This document shows, piece by piece, positions 34,348 through 45,019 of a stretch of 64,000 nt of DNA. Origin of the DNA: Branchinecta lynchi. Lineage: Eukaryota; Arthropoda; Branchiopoda; Anostraca; Branchinectidae. Below the pieces are notes generated by a model. It ran no database searches. It saw nothing but the letters and a program-made list of their open reading frames with translations, and had not been told where the DNA came from. Each line of letters starts with the position of its first letter. Within the stretch, counting starts at the first letter, position 1. The translations under genes were made by a program, and so were the position numbers. The stretch is from the NCBI GenBank assembly GCA_023053575.1, contig JAKZAP010000009.1:12629869-12693868 (forward strand), in the 5' to 3' direction.

Positions 34348-34477
34348 TCTCCTCTGTTTCCGAGACCACCTCCGCCACGGGAATACGAACAGGAGTCTTA
34401 TTCTTCTTCCTCCCGACGACGTATGTTACTGGCGACTGGGCATGACCAGTAGATGTCGCATTGACATGAGACAATCC
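34348..34477 (-). CDS. MKI67: Ki-67 homologue exon 8: small linker exon
   Basis: Encodes residues 1286-1328 plus one base. Acceptor TTGCAG|GGATTG, donor GAGGAGA|GTAAGT. Reads GLSHVNATSTGHAQSPVTYV, then VGRKKNKTPVRIPVAEVVSE. Polar with one KTPVR site. Assigned by phase agreement with exons 7 and 9. A dispersed element (33943-34222) lies just downstream in the next intron. Confidence 0.75.
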
Positions 34478-34699
34478 CTGCAATCAAAATTTTTCTTAGC
34501 TGAAATGTATCAAAAGCCAGCAGGTCTTCTCCCTCGTTTCAACACAGAAGACATTCCAGAAAACTGAAGACAGACCTAAGCGGACACTGGTGAGGTCTTC
34601 CTACTTTGACGTGTCGTAGACACAAGTTTACCATGGATTTCGATCTGACATGTTTACCTCCAAATAACCACAGACCCGCACGACCGATTACCAACGTAC

Positions 34700-35600
34700 C
34701 AGTGTTCATAAGACTAATCCTACCCCCCCCCCCCCCCACTAGTACACTCGTCTGACCGACAATAATTATTTATATGTAAAATAGGTTAGATCTACATTGT
34801 ACCGGGTTTTCGTCAATCGACCCTGTGTATCCGCCTCGACCCTATATTTATTATGATTTTATACAAAAGTGTAATTAAAACCTTGAACGTTGAACATTTT
34901 GTCATCATTCTTATCTTATTCTTTATTCCGAATTTAATCCTTAACTTGTATTGTATTATGTAGGACTATTCATTATCGTATATTGCAAATTTATTTATTA
35001 TCATTTCCAAAAAAATGGCAAGTTAAAAGTTTGTCTACCTGTAGGTCATTGCTTTGACATGTGTGATGTCATGACGCTACTACGCTAGCCTAAGTCTACT
35101 GAGCTGTTATGAAAATAAATAAAATATTTATCCAAAGATGGAACGAAAATAAACAATTCAGAAGAGCTCAAATGCTTTATTCCACCGTACACTTACTGCC
35201 GGACTCTACTCTATTACTGACGGACCGAGGACAATACGTCGAGTAAAGACAAAGAGTTGTCAACTGACATGTTCTTACCCAGCGACTAGTACTTAACATT
35301 ACACCAAGTCATTCGTCCCGTACTTACTGACTATTTTAAAGAATTTCTAAGCGATTTAATTTAATCTTCATGCATTATCTTAGTTACGCAAACCTGCGTT
35401 GAAATACTTAGTATGGTTTTATTAGTGTATTGACTCGTGTATTTATCTATTGAAATGCCTGCGCTAGCTAACACTATTTTGTGTGAAATAAAACATTCAT
35501 TCAATAAAGTACGGCGCGACCGACCGCAGATCCAACGGAGTCAGTTTCTGAGCATTCTAGTTATTTATTAAAAAAAATATACTGTCAGGACCCACGGTGC
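34700..35600. other. Ki-67 intron 7, AT-rich, mostly featureless
   Basis: A C tract at 34723-34737, then AT-rich DNA without recognisable element ends or exons. Confidence 0.4.
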
Positions 35601-35677
35601 GACTAGGTCTCGAGAAGATCTTTGTATGGTCTCGTTGGCGTGCTACGGAGGGTATTAAGCCGCTTTCACATTGACGC

Positions 35678-35712
35678 GTTGATCCTCTACCACTGAGCTA
35701 CACAACCTTTGC
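35678..35712 (-). repeat. tRNA-like 5' half (A box)
   Basis: On the minus strand GTGTAGCTCAGTGGTAGAGG then ATCAACGC is a good tRNA D-arm/A-box sequence. The expected anticodon and T-arm do not follow, so it is a tRNA fragment or SINE head, not a functional tRNA. Confidence 0.5.
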
Positions 35713-35879
35713 GTCGCGTTCACAGCGACGCAATGCAGAGCTTACGCAGACAAATAAAAGGCGACGCAAGAATAGAAGCAAGTTACTATTCTAGAAGCAA
35801 GTTCTATTCTTGCGGCGCGTCGACGCGTATGCATCAGATTTTTCAGATGAAAAAGGATTTTCTGAAGACAAACTGAAAC

Positions 35880-36390
35880 AAGAGCTACGAGCTCATATGG
35901 CACTTTTTACGAGTAGACACGGCTCGGTCATGTCAATGATGTATCTAGTGTTTGCTAGGTGTCTTCCCACCAAGTTTCATCTCAATCCCTCCACTCATAG
36001 CGTTTCCCAAGATTTCCGGTTGCCTCCTCCAGCTCCCCCCAAAAGTCACCGGATCCGGTCCGGATTTTAAGTGGGTCGTCTGAGGCATGAGGTCTTTCCA
36101 AATATCAAGTTTCATCGAGATCCGATCACCAGTTCAACAGTTATAAATACCTCAAGATTCCGGATTCCCCCTCCCTCCACTCCCCCCACGGTGCTCGGAT
36201 GGGGGAAGTGACTATTTCCAACTTAATCATTTGGGGTCCCTGATAGGCCTGCCAAGTTTTATCGTCCTAGCTTATGTGGAAGTGCCCGAACTAGCAAAAC
36301 CTGGACAGACCGACAGACCGACGGATGGACAGATATTGCGATCGCTATATGGCACTTGGCCGAAGGGCAAGTGCCATAAAAAAAAACCAA
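35880..36390 (+). mobile_element. GGCACTT-end element, short copy
   Basis: Starts AGAGCTACGAGCTCATATGG and ends CTATATGGCACTTGGCCGAA with GGGCAAGTGCCATAAA, preceded by GACCGACAGACCGACGGA. Same family as the large array at 58391-61400. Confidence 0.7.
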
Positions 36391-36790
36391 CTATTGATGA
36401 AAAAAAAATATGCTAATGATGAAAAGAAACTTAGTAATCATGAAACAAACCAAAATTCCGCCGAAGAAACCGAGAAAGGAAAACGTAAATACCACCCACC
36501 GCGAAAGCTTCTCGCGCAGGTGTGAGAGACACGATACGCAACCTGTCCGCAACGCAAGATAAATGCATACGAGACGCATCGCAACAACGCGTCGATGTGA
36601 AAGCCGCTTTAAACAAGGTGATATAATTCTCGTCTCCGTACGTCTACGATATGATGAATCTGATGATCCGAATTGAAAGATCTGATATCCAAAAACAATA
36701 TGAAAATTACGTCTTCTCTCTCATAGTTCGGCCTTTCTATTCTCCGATCCCTGGAACAAAACTTAGCAAAAAAATGAAAGACTTTAATAC

Positions 36791-36912
36791 CTGAACTAGA
36801 CTAATGACCTTCGGCTCGGCTACTGATTCCCTCTTCTTCTTCTTTTTCTTATGGGCAAGTTTAAATTCTTCAGCCCGCTCTTCCATCCTCTTTACTTTCG
36901 GCGTTTTTGCAT
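36791..36912 (-). CDS. MKI67: Ki-67 homologue exon 7: charged coiled segment
   Basis: Encodes residues 1245-1285. Acceptor TTTCTAG|AT, donor GTTCAG|GTATTA, phase 0. Reads DAKTPKVKRMEERAEEFKLA then HKKKKKKRESVAEPKVISL. The KTPK site, a short charged helix and a six-lysine run are visible. No known domain; assigned by phase and composition. Confidence 0.76.
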
Positions 36913-37389
36913 CTAGAAACAAATTAATAATGATAATGACATTCTATTTGCCTATAAACAAGGAAAGGAAATAGTGAAGTATGGAGAATTAAACAGTAAC
37001 ACTGAGAAAGTATGGAGAATTAAACATTAACACTGAGCTTACGATAACGACGCGAATACGCAGGATTATAAAAGTAGGAAAGAAGAAAAAAAGGAAAAGA
37101 CTTGTCGCGCATAAACAATCTTCTTCCTAGATGGAAGGGAAAAACTGACGAAAACGCATCAGGAACGGACATGATTCTCTAAAGAAGTGTCCTCGTCGTT
37201 CTCCGAGGACTCCTTTTATTTATTTATTTCAAAATATAGCCAACTGGGGCTGCTACATAACAACTCATTTATATACACTAAGAAAACTAAACAAATATGC
37301 TGAAGGCACGAAGCCTCCAACAAACAAAGTACTCAATCAGGATGGGTCAACCCACTCAAATAAGGATGGGTCAAACCCACAGTAATTGT

Positions 37390-37500
37390 AGGAAATTTGA
37401 GGAGTGCCAAGTTTTCGTTTGTCTCAGGGGCCAGGGACTCACTCATCGTATTCTCGCGAGTCGCTATGGAAGGGGCATGCTCCGATCATCATCACCATCA
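37390..37500 (+). repeat. fragment of palindromic MITE (4281/16424 family)
   Basis: CAGGGGCCAGGGACTCACTC, TATTCTCGCGAGTCGCTATGG and GGCATGCTCCGATCATC match the internal part of the 16424-16762 element. It lies directly before a LINE tail. Confidence 0.55.
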
Positions 37501-37514
37501 TCAACAAGTCAAGA

Positions 37515-37685
37515 TTCCACAAGAACGTTTTTAAGTGGGGTTTTGGCAACAGAATTGTTGATCCATGGAACAGCCTTACCGAAGATGCGGTTAGTGCTGA
37601 ATCGATCAATAGTTTTAAGTGCATTGTTGATGAGTTTTTTAACTCTGATCAGTTCGACTACTCAAAATTTCTTAGAGTTATTTAG
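37515..37685 (+). pseudogene. LINE C-terminal tail fragment
   Basis: Reads FKWGFGNRIVDPWNSLTEDA then VSAESINSFKCIVDEFF, matching the terminal motif of CR1/jockey-type reverse transcriptases (F..R.V..WN.LP..VV.A.S...FK..LD). No upstream reverse-transcriptase domain; the frame is closed by a stop. Confidence 0.65.
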
Positions 37686-38090
37686 AGGCGAAAGCCTTTT
37701 CTATTGCTTTGTATTGTTATTATAACAAAAAACTTTCAGAGTCAGTGAGGAATCGATTTTGGGAGTGGCGGGTGTTGCTGGCTTTTTGTTTGACGCTATA
37801 GGATTGGTTAATGAGAATTATCTGATACAAGCACTGGGTTTAGTGATGAGTGTAAACTGATTTTGAGAAAAAGCATCTACTTCACTGTGGTTATGATTTT
37901 TTGTTTGTGAATATATAACAATTTAAAATTTTCTGCATGCTTAGATTAATGAAATCTACATTGGAAATAGGGAGGTGTACAGTCTATTAGAAAAGACCAT
38001 TTCGTCTCATCACAACTTCAATAGTTGCTTGGCTACAGGACCCAGAAAAAACGGAAACGAAAATATCCGAGTTTCTTAACCAACATATTC

Positions 38091-38558
38091 CCTTAAAGTT
38101 TAACTGAAACGCCAACTTATTATTGTGTCATTTAACTGAACACAGTGAATTATTTGGATTCTGCAAAGGGATTTTTTGTATTTTACACTACCTGCTCTGG
38201 TTATGACGTTCAGAATATCTGCGGCCGTCCCCAGGGCGTAAATTCTACTATGACGCGGGAAATTTTAATCGAAACACAAACGCGGCTTTTCAATGGGCAG
38301 TAGTGAGATAGGTTAAGATTGATAAATCCCTGCACACACAAAAAAAAATCATGAATCTTTCTCGTGGGGCATACAAAAAAAATACAAGCGCATAGAGGTA
38401 TCACAAATCACACGAAAATTCCACTATTTGAAAATTGTTTATTCGTCAATAGCGGATCAACAAAGTAACGCATTTTCATCGTGTCTTCGAGCCTCTTTAA
38501 GAGAATAAGGGATGGGTAACTAGATTTTCCTATCCCAGCCCTTTTCGGGTAAGATTTA
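38091..38558 (+). repeat. TTAAAGTTTAACTG-end MITE (copy 2), Ki-67 intron 6
   Basis: Collinear over most of its length with 46004-46475, including ACCTGCTCTGGTTATGACGTT and AATTCTACTATGAC. Right end CAGCCCTTTTCGGGTAAGAT. Confidence 0.7.
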
Positions 38559-38765
38559 AAAACAGATGTGAGAACTGATGACAGCCTAAGTTTGGACCAT
38601 CAGATCAAGTATGATAAATGACTTGTGTACTTCCTAAAATTGTTCCATTACTGGGAAAATAATATAGTGCCCCCCTAGTGCAACATTACAGAGATAGATA
38701 GTCCTTCAGTCCCAGCTGACTGCGAATCATATTTGACGGTGCAAAACGGATAAGTCTGCTACATT

Positions 38766-38893
38766 TCATTAGAGCTATATTTCGGAAATTCTTGGCAAGG
38801 GTCCTCTTCAAGCTCAAGTTGGAAAATGATCTAAAAGAGGACCTGACTGAAGAGGACACTTGCCAAGAAGGGCTGAAATATAGCTCTAATAAA
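38766..38893. repeat. inverted pair of the GCCAAGAAGG module
   Basis: ATTAGAGCTATATTTCGG...TTCTTGGCAAGGGTCCTCTTC (38769-38815) faces GAAGAGGACACTTGCCAAGA...AATATAGCTCTAAT (38849-38891), forming a hairpin with arms of about 45-55 bp and a short loop. Confidence 0.75.
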
Positions 38894-39519
38894 CTGTACC
38901 TGACTTGCACCGTCAAAAAAGATTACTGAGGTCATTGCCACTCCCTGCTGAAGGTACCTCGGCCATTTCGTTAGAATAGAAAATACCAGACTTCCCAACG
39001 CTGTCCTCCTGTGTCATCTGAAATGATCCAAACGAAGAGGGCGACCGAAGAACACGCTTCACCACACATATCAGTCGGACAGCCGTTGCATCAAAGCGGT
39101 CCATTAAATACAGTTTCTTTTCCGAAATTCCAACAAACGAATCCTTTTTTTGCGCGGACTATTTAATTTGAAGAAATAAAGGGGAAAAGTTGCACAAGCG
39201 AAATTTCCGGCCAATGGGCTGCAAGGAAGCAATAAGCGGGAACCTGATCTACCTCGAAAAGAGACAAACACGGCAAAAGTAAAAAATCAGCGTAGCTTCA
39301 CGGTGGATGCAAATGACACAGGAAGTTCGAAATCTATAAGATGGGAACAAACGTAACAATTAGTGTGAAGACGTAACAATTTGTATGAAGACGTAACAAA
39401 GGTAAGAGGACCTTTAAAGTCCGAATTAGAAAAATGTCTGTGCAGCGGTTTATATCTTATTAAAACAAAAATAATAATAACTTCAGAGACGACTATACTG
39501 TACAAAAAAAATCTTGCTG

Positions 39520-39630
39520 TATTTGCTACTGGGATCAATCTTGTCCTAGAAAGATAATCTTATCTCTAATTGGATTAATCTTATCTCAGTAGAGATAAGA
39601 TTAATCCCAGTAGGAAATACTTTTAATCCT
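39520..39630. repeat. hairpin rich in GATAAGATTAAT, related to 43015-43140
   Basis: TTTGCTACTGGGATCAATCT...GATAATCTTATCTC is answered by GAGATAAGATTAATCCCAGT. A related hairpin (TTTGCTACTCGGATTACTCT ... AGATGAATCTGAGTAGCAAA) lies at 43031-43111 in Ki-67 intron 4. Confidence 0.65.
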
Positions 39631-39754
39631 TACTTTGAGAAACTTTATAGAGTGTATAGTCGTCTCTTAGCGACTTCTCTTGGATGCCATAAGCGCCTCT
39701 GGAGGTCGAGGAGGAACTAAGGTCTTTCCAATTTTCGTGTTTATATCCCATTAC

Positions 39755-39928
39755 CTTTCAACACCTCGCTGAAAAGCTTCTTCTTCTTCTTAGCGGCGGA
39801 TTTGGGTGTTCTTGTTTCCTTCTGAGCGGAATTCGCAGTTGTTTTTTTTCCGGATTCAGTTCCACCGGATTTTTCCGGAGAGTAGAAGAGGGTGACAGCA
39901 ACAGGGGTGTGCGAGAGGGTCACGAATC
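39755..39928 (-). CDS. MKI67: Ki-67 homologue exon 6: basic, Thr-Pro-containing segment
   Basis: Encodes residues 1187-1244 plus one base. Acceptor CTTCCAG|GA, donor GAAAG|GTAATG. Reads FVTLSHTPVAVTLFYSPEKS, a Gly/Ser/Lys stretch, ETRTPKSAAKKKKKLF and SEVLK. Basic with several S/T-P sites, consistent with the rest of the protein. The membership evidence is phase agreement on both sides and composition. Confidence 0.78.
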
Positions 39929-40310
39929 CTGGAAGGAAAAATACTGTCTTTATTTAAGCCCACTAATTAAAATGGAAAGAGCGAAATAGGCCATAGGAAA
40001 ACAATTTTTTTTTGTTTTAACTTTTACTACCTGCTCGGATTGCAGATAAATTAGAAACGCGTTTTTCTGCGAGCTATGACTTTACGTGTGCAGAGCATCT
40101 CAATAAAAAAAAAAAAAAACTTCATGTGTGATTAAGTACATATTTTACTGAAAGTTTTGAATCCAGTATTAAATTTGTTGACATTTTATTTCATTTTTCC
40201 GCTGCCAATTCGGGAATTTGGCGGGCGAAAGACAACATTATATCGTTATTGCCCTGTTAAAGAAAAAAAAGGACAAGACAAAATTACACAACTCGATTTA
40301 ACAATGAGAT

Positions 40311-40617
40311 TTAGGGCGTGTTCCACCCTACTTACCGTAGTTACTACGCATGACGTCACGAATTCTGGCCTTTTGCCGTCAAGGCTGGAACTATTTTTCT
40401 ATTTTCCAGCAGAATATCATGCCACGGGCGAATCCGACCAATCACGTTACAGAGATACGTAGTTACCACGCTTACTACGCTCCCGAGCATGGTAAGCAGA
40501 TAGTTACTATTTCTAGAAGGTTGCAACGGTCAACGTAGTAGGTTTTTATAAGGTTGGACTTGGAACGAAAGTAGTTACTAATAGTTACTATTGTTAGAAG
40601 GGTGGAACACGCTCTTA
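40311..40617 (+). mobile_element. Harbinger-like MITE with TTA target duplication, Ki-67 intron 5
   Basis: Element 40314-40614 (301 bp): left GGGCGTGTTCCACCCTACTT, right AGAAGGGTGGAACACGCTC, flanked by TTA on both sides (40311-40313, 40615-40617). GGGCGTGTTC-type ends with a 3-bp TTA duplication are typical of PIF/Harbinger MITEs. Confidence 0.8.
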
Positions 40618-40850
40618 AAGACAAAAAATGATTTACCAAATATATTTACAGACATAATATGATTTAATAATGATCTTTTTTTTTTTCGATATTTCGATCC
40701 TTCTTGGCAATGTTCCTGTTCAGGTCGTATCAACAAACTGAACTTACAACGAATACTTTCTTGCCACCATAAATATATGCTAGCCAGCACCACGAACAAA
40801 TAAGCCAATAGGACCTCCAACTTTGGTCCCATGCGCCGACTATGGATACG

Positions 40851-41725
40851 CCAGAGCAAAATAACTCTAGAGAGTAATGCGAAGACCTATCCTTCCCAAG
40901 CATCAAAAATGGGCCTCCGTCACAGCGCCGCCCTGTTCGTGTGTGCAGTGGTGGACATAGAAAATTCTAGCAAGGCTAAGATGCGGTGCGAACATCGAGC
41001 GTCAGATCAGAGCCAGCGCTCGTTAACGACTGGTTGAGTTTCAGTAAGGATGGTCGTGTCCTCATCATCATCATAAGGTTTGAATGGCGTTGAGTTCCAC
41101 TTCGTGTAGATCTCTTTCTGCCTTCTCCGTTGATCGTTGGTGGTTGCTTTCGGTCAGAAGTTTTGCTTAGTAGACTCCGTTCTCCACTAGCATCTCAATC
41201 AAAATCTTGAAAATTTTGGATCCTGGTTGGGCCGGGAGTTTGGCACTGGTTATGACTTGAAATTGGTTCGGGAGTTTTAGCTCGTCGCACAAGCTTTTCA
41301 GTTGACGACTTCTTCGTTGGGGGATGCGGCATTCGAAACGGTACGGTAACATACGGCAGTTTGGGGAGTGGGTTGTGCCCCAATCGAAAAGGGTTTTGTT
41401 CAGAATGATGGTTTGAGACTTCAGCCTGTAGAAGATGCATGATCTCAGTCTATCTTTGAATGGTGAGCAGTATGCTCAAAGGTTGGGTGTTGAGGTTCTT
41501 GTTCTGGTTGAGTCTCTCGCTGTTGTTGGTTGCTGAGGGAACCGGTTGCTATTTAGGGCTTAGCCAGCGTGTTTGTCGACCACTTCACTTTGACAGATGC
41601 CTTTGTGGCTTGGGATGTGTTGGAAGGCGCACTCTATACCGTTTGACTAATACCGTTTGACTCCTCTAGCGGAGTGTCACTTTTTCAAAGTTCGCACATT
41701 ATTCTCTAGAGTTATTTTGCTCTGG
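40851..41725 (+). mobile_element. element with CCAGAGCAAAATAACTCTAGA ends, Ki-67 intron 5
   Basis: Left CCAGAGCAAAATAACTCTAG and right CTAGAGTTATTTTGCTCTGG are a perfect 20-bp inverted pair. It encloses a 105-bp block shared with 57502-57610 and a LINE zinc-segment relic. Related to the 21003 family. Confidence 0.75.
41330..41460 (-). pseudogene. LINE C-terminal relic (damaged zinc segment)
   Basis: The minus-strand reading FYRLKSQTIILNKTLFDWG then HSPNC parallels the better preserved copy at 56229-56435, but the Cys/His cluster is destroyed. Non-functional. Confidence 0.55.
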
Positions 41726-41848
41726 GATACCCCGACAAAACTGAGCAGAGCTAGAGGTAGTTGCTGAGCTTTGAGTTGATGCCCGTCTACTTCCCTCTTC
41801 GCCGCTGCGCAGATCAGAGGAAGAGACTGCAATAGGCGTGCATGACCC

Positions 41849-42105
41849 GAGCCTCGTTTTTGTTGCACGCTGCAGCTCCGCTTCCGAGCTGATACTTTCT
41901 ACATTCGTTTTTACACTGAAGTGCTTCCGAGGAAGACGGCAGCGCTTGTCTGGAGTCGCGAACTTGCTTACCGACCAAGTCCGTGCTTCCCTGCAAGGTA
42001 CTGCAAGAAATCGCGCGGGCAGTGAATCCAAGACCGTGTCTTGTGCAGAAGCAAAGAAGTGCTGCAGCAGCGAAGCGGCAGCACTTTTGCAACAAAACGA
42101 GGCTC
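41849..42105 (+). repeat. MITE with GAGCCTCGTTTTTGTTGCA ends (copy 1), Ki-67 intron 5
   Basis: Left GAGCCTCGTTTTTGTTGCA, right TGCAACAAAACGAGGCTC. GC-richer than its surroundings (GAGGAAGACGGCAGCGC, CTGCAGCAGCG). Other copies at 48886-49164 and 49349-49622. Confidence 0.8.
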
Positions 42106-42691
42106 CGCTTTGCAGCGTTTCACATGTGACGTGACAATAGTAGACAACCAATCGGGTGTTATCTCGACATTTCCTCTCTAGGGCTCTACTGCGATTTAGC
42201 TGTTTGTAGAAGTAACAAATTGTGATATTCGCGTACGTCCTACCCTCCACTCGTTTGCATCGGGAGGCGGGCAGGGTATCGGGAATCCAATTCGACTTCG
42301 CATGGTCCTATTACAGAGATAGGGAGACTGACTTTTTATTTATATGATGGGGTGGCTCCCCCTGGGGTAAGATGTAGGAAGGTAAAAAGGAAATTGGTTA
42401 GTTATTTTTGTAAACTGAGAGCTAAGATTATGTCTGAGAGTAGGAGCAGTGACCACTCCGCGTATTATGTTTAAAATGTAAAGATTGTGATTCCCGGCGT
42501 CCAGGAATGGACTAAGTGTTTTGATTATTTGTGGTTTATCTCCTTATTTGTTAATAAACAAATTGAACTGGAGGTCCTTGTGCTTATTGTTCTTGTCAGC
42601 ATTGATACCTGGTTTCAGATACAGCTGCTGGTTTTCCTGAACGATTAGATCGCTAACCTGAAAGCTGTCATCGCGGTTTGTCGATACGTAC

Positions 42692-42851
42692 CATCATCTG
42701 GCGTTCCTGCCATATCAACCAAGCTGGGCTTCGCAGGAGTACCCGAATCTAACTTCCGCTTCTTCGCTTTCAGCTCCGGAGCAACAGACGAACTCCGTTT
42801 TCGCTTTTTGCGGTCCTTTTTGCTTGATTCCGGTTTTTGTTCCAGGGCGGC
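42692..42851 (-). CDS. MKI67: Ki-67 homologue exon 5: basic NLS-like segment
   Basis: Encodes residues 1134-1186 plus one base. Acceptor ATTTTAG|GCC, donor GATG|GTACGT. Contains SSKKDRKKRKRSSS and KAKKRKLDSGTPAKPS, strong monopartite nuclear localisation candidates, followed by a Thr-Pro site (AGTPDD). Its place in the gene rests on matching phases with both neighbours and on composition; no individual domain is recognised. Confidence 0.8.
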
Positions 42852-43750
42852 CTAAAATAACGACTAGTAGATTAAAAAACTGTAGTTGCATTTTTGCGTA
42901 ATCATGGTATCTGATACCACGGTAACTTGATCTACATTTTGTCGTTTTTGAAGCTATCATTGTGTCTGATACTGTGGTTGCTTTGCAAAAATCCGTTTTT
43001 CCATATAAAGATTAAAGTAAACTGCAATATTTGCTACTCGGATTACTCTTATCTCTACGCAGATACGATTAATACAAAATAGAGATAAGATGAATCTGAG
43101 TAGCAAATACTGCAATTAACTTAATCTTTATACGGAGGAACTTTTTACAGTTTAAGTACCCCCAAGTTCACAAACCGTACATGAGCACAAACAAATTTTG
43201 CAATCCTGCTGAATTTAGGTTTGGTATCTGATACCCCTTTGTGTCATACGTTGCAATCAACAATTTTGTTTGATCGCAAGGACTCTGAACGTGACAAATA
43301 AATCCTAAATAATGTCTGAATCAAATTTAGCAACACAGGATTCCAACGTCGAAGCACCATAGGTAATCAATCAATCAATCAATTTTATTTTCAACCCTAA
43401 TAACACTAGGCTAACACGGGCGGGAATTGGAAAAATAAATACTCACTAACAATACAAATAAAACACAAACTAAAAACCATAAATAAGAAACGAACACGAA
43501 TAGTCAAAATGTTTAGTAAAATACGGAACGAATGAATTTAGGTATCTTTCTGAAGGTTTCGTAGATGGGGGAACAAGGTTGGGTTTCGGGTCGTCCTTGC
43601 TTCGCGTGTTAGGTCCATGAGAGGGTGTAACGAAGTCCGGAAGGATGGTCCTGTGGTGTTAAGAATTCAAAATTTGGTGGCCAAAAAATGCCCCAATGGC
43701 AGAGCCCTCATGGACCATTTCATCTCGCGACCGAAGTTTGCGTACTATTA

Positions 43751-44120
43751 CTATTGCGGCTCAGTGGTAAGCATGACTGCAATTCAAGCAGTGTTGCCAC
43801 CGAACTCAGAATTCTCCGATTTGTCAAAGGTTTTCAACTTGTCACAGGAAATCACACCTATACAGAAATGGCGAAAATTGGAAAAATCTGCAATTTCAAA
43901 GCATTTAGCCAATTTCAAGGCAACTCTTTTCGAAAAAAAAAAAGGATTTTGTGTTTTTTACGATTATTGTCTCCTAAAAAATGAAACTTTAGAATCGGAG
44001 AGTTTTTCGTTGAAACTGAAAAAAAAAAAAAATAAGGGAGCCAGAGTGTCACAGTTTCAGTCAGAGCAAAGTGGCAACACTGGATTCAAGCGGAAGGTTG
44101 CGGGTTCATCTCCCGCCACA
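43751..44120 (+). repeat. tRNA-like sequence interrupted by a hAT-type MITE
   Basis: GCGGCTCAGTGGTAAGCATG (A box) ... AATTCAAG is interrupted at 43789 and resumes at 44083 with GATTCAAGCGGAAGG and TTGCGGGTTCATCTCCCGCC (B box and T stem). The insert 43789-44082 has CAGTGTTGCCAC / GTGGCAACACTG ends and a 7-of-8 duplication (AATTCAAG / GATTCAAG). The tRNA-like part lacks a matching acceptor stem, so it was probably a SINE or pseudogene. Confidence 0.72.
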
Positions 44121-44176
44121 CAAAGCTTTTTTGTTTTCAATTCTGTCTGTTCACTATATGGTAAAAACATAGCGGA

Positions 44177-44678
44177 TTAAAGGACACCTGAACAAAGAAA
44201 CCATACTTGAACACACCATGGAGAATGCATTTACAGACATGGCCACGGAGAGCATTCTTCTTCTGAACGTGACGTTTTCAAAATAGGGATGTTCGTTTCT
44301 GGACAGCAGACTCCAAGACAAAAAGCGCAAAACATTCAAATCTTGTACATCGCTGGCCGGATCGTACTGGAATTTCTTCTGGATATACGTTTGGGCTTAA
44401 CTGGTTCAAAATATTCCAGAAGAGGGGTCGATTGAAGACATTTGTTAATTTCTAAAATTGTTCGATACTGAAATAGGGACACTTCAATTCAATTTATTTC
44501 TAAAACGTGCAGTGGACAAGCCGAATATTCGTTTGGTCGTCAATAAAATGATGCAAAATGGAGCAAAAATCATAGCTTGGAAACACTATTTCCTATCTGG
44601 GTTGGGTTTTCTGCAGGCAATGTTAACGTCGTACAGATAGGGATGATACTTGGTACTCTTCATTCAGGTGTCCTTTAA
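44177..44678 (+). mobile_element. MITE with TTAAAGGACACCTGAA ends, Ki-67 intron 4
   Basis: TTAAAGGACACCTGAAC at the left and TTCAGGTGTCCTTTAA at the right form a perfect 16-bp inverted pair, 502 bp apart, only about 70 bases downstream of the exon 4 donor. No coding capacity. Confidence 0.78.
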
Positions 44679-44749
44679 AGACAGAAATAAATTCAACAAA
44701 AATTAGAGTCTACTGGATGATTGTGCTCGTGTGAGTCCTTTAGCCTTAC

Positions 44750-44961
44750 CTGTGTTTTCTCTGCTGTGCCATTGGCTGACTCTTCGTCTTCGTGTTCATG
44801 CAGAGGCGAATGCAGTTTCGTTCTGGGGGTGGGTCCGGGGGTGAACTTGGGTGGCGGCTTTGCACCCTTCTTGACCGGAGTGGCAGGAGGGAGGTGCTTG
44901 TCGATTAGTTCTGGACTCAACTCGGGACCGAAAGACACACCCCTACGTCTCAACGTTGGTC
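44750..44961 (-). CDS. MKI67: Ki-67 homologue exon 4: PP1-docking segment
   Basis: Encodes residues 1063-1133. The acceptor (GATCCTAG|GA) was chosen because it alone matches the phase-1 donor of exon 3; an alternative TTTCTAG acceptor 30 bases upstream is out of phase. Donor ACACAG|GTAAGG, phase 0. The reading LRRRGVSFGPELSPELIDK continues HLPPATPVKKG. This is nearly superimposable on the human Ki-67 and Repo-Man PP1-binding segment (RVSFGGHLRPELFDENLPP, then NTPLKRG). RGVSF fits the relaxed RVxF consensus with one inserted residue, and the second half corresponds to the KiR-SLiM that selects PP1-gamma. The Ser within GVSF is the position phosphorylated by Aurora B in vertebrates. Confidence 0.92.
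44930..44944 (-). other. MKI67: PP1-docking RVxF motif (RGVSF)
   Basis: Codons AGG GGT GTG TCT TTC encode residues 1069-1073. They sit in the same sequence context as the human Ki-67 RVSF motif and are followed by the conserved GPELSPEL...LPPATPVKKG segment. Confidence 0.88.
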
Positions 44962-45019
44962 CTAGGATCGTAATACGTGTTATAGGATACTAGAAACGAA
45001 TTCAATTTTACTAATAGTA

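Larger units (their letters stand above)
35658..36612 (+). mobile_element. composite element with about 25-bp inverted ends, Ki-67 intron 7
   Basis: Left AAGCCGCTTTCACATTGACG (then CGTTG) and right CAACGCGTCGATGTGAAAGC (then CGCTT) are inverted with two mismatches. Inner GACGCAA/TTGCGTC words repeat on both sides. It appears interrupted by a GGCACTT-end element (about 35880-36390). Confidence 0.65.

Noticed and set aside
35678..35712. Functional tRNA gene on the minus strand
   Set aside because: Only the D-arm/A-box half is present; no anticodon stem, T-arm or acceptor pairing follows.
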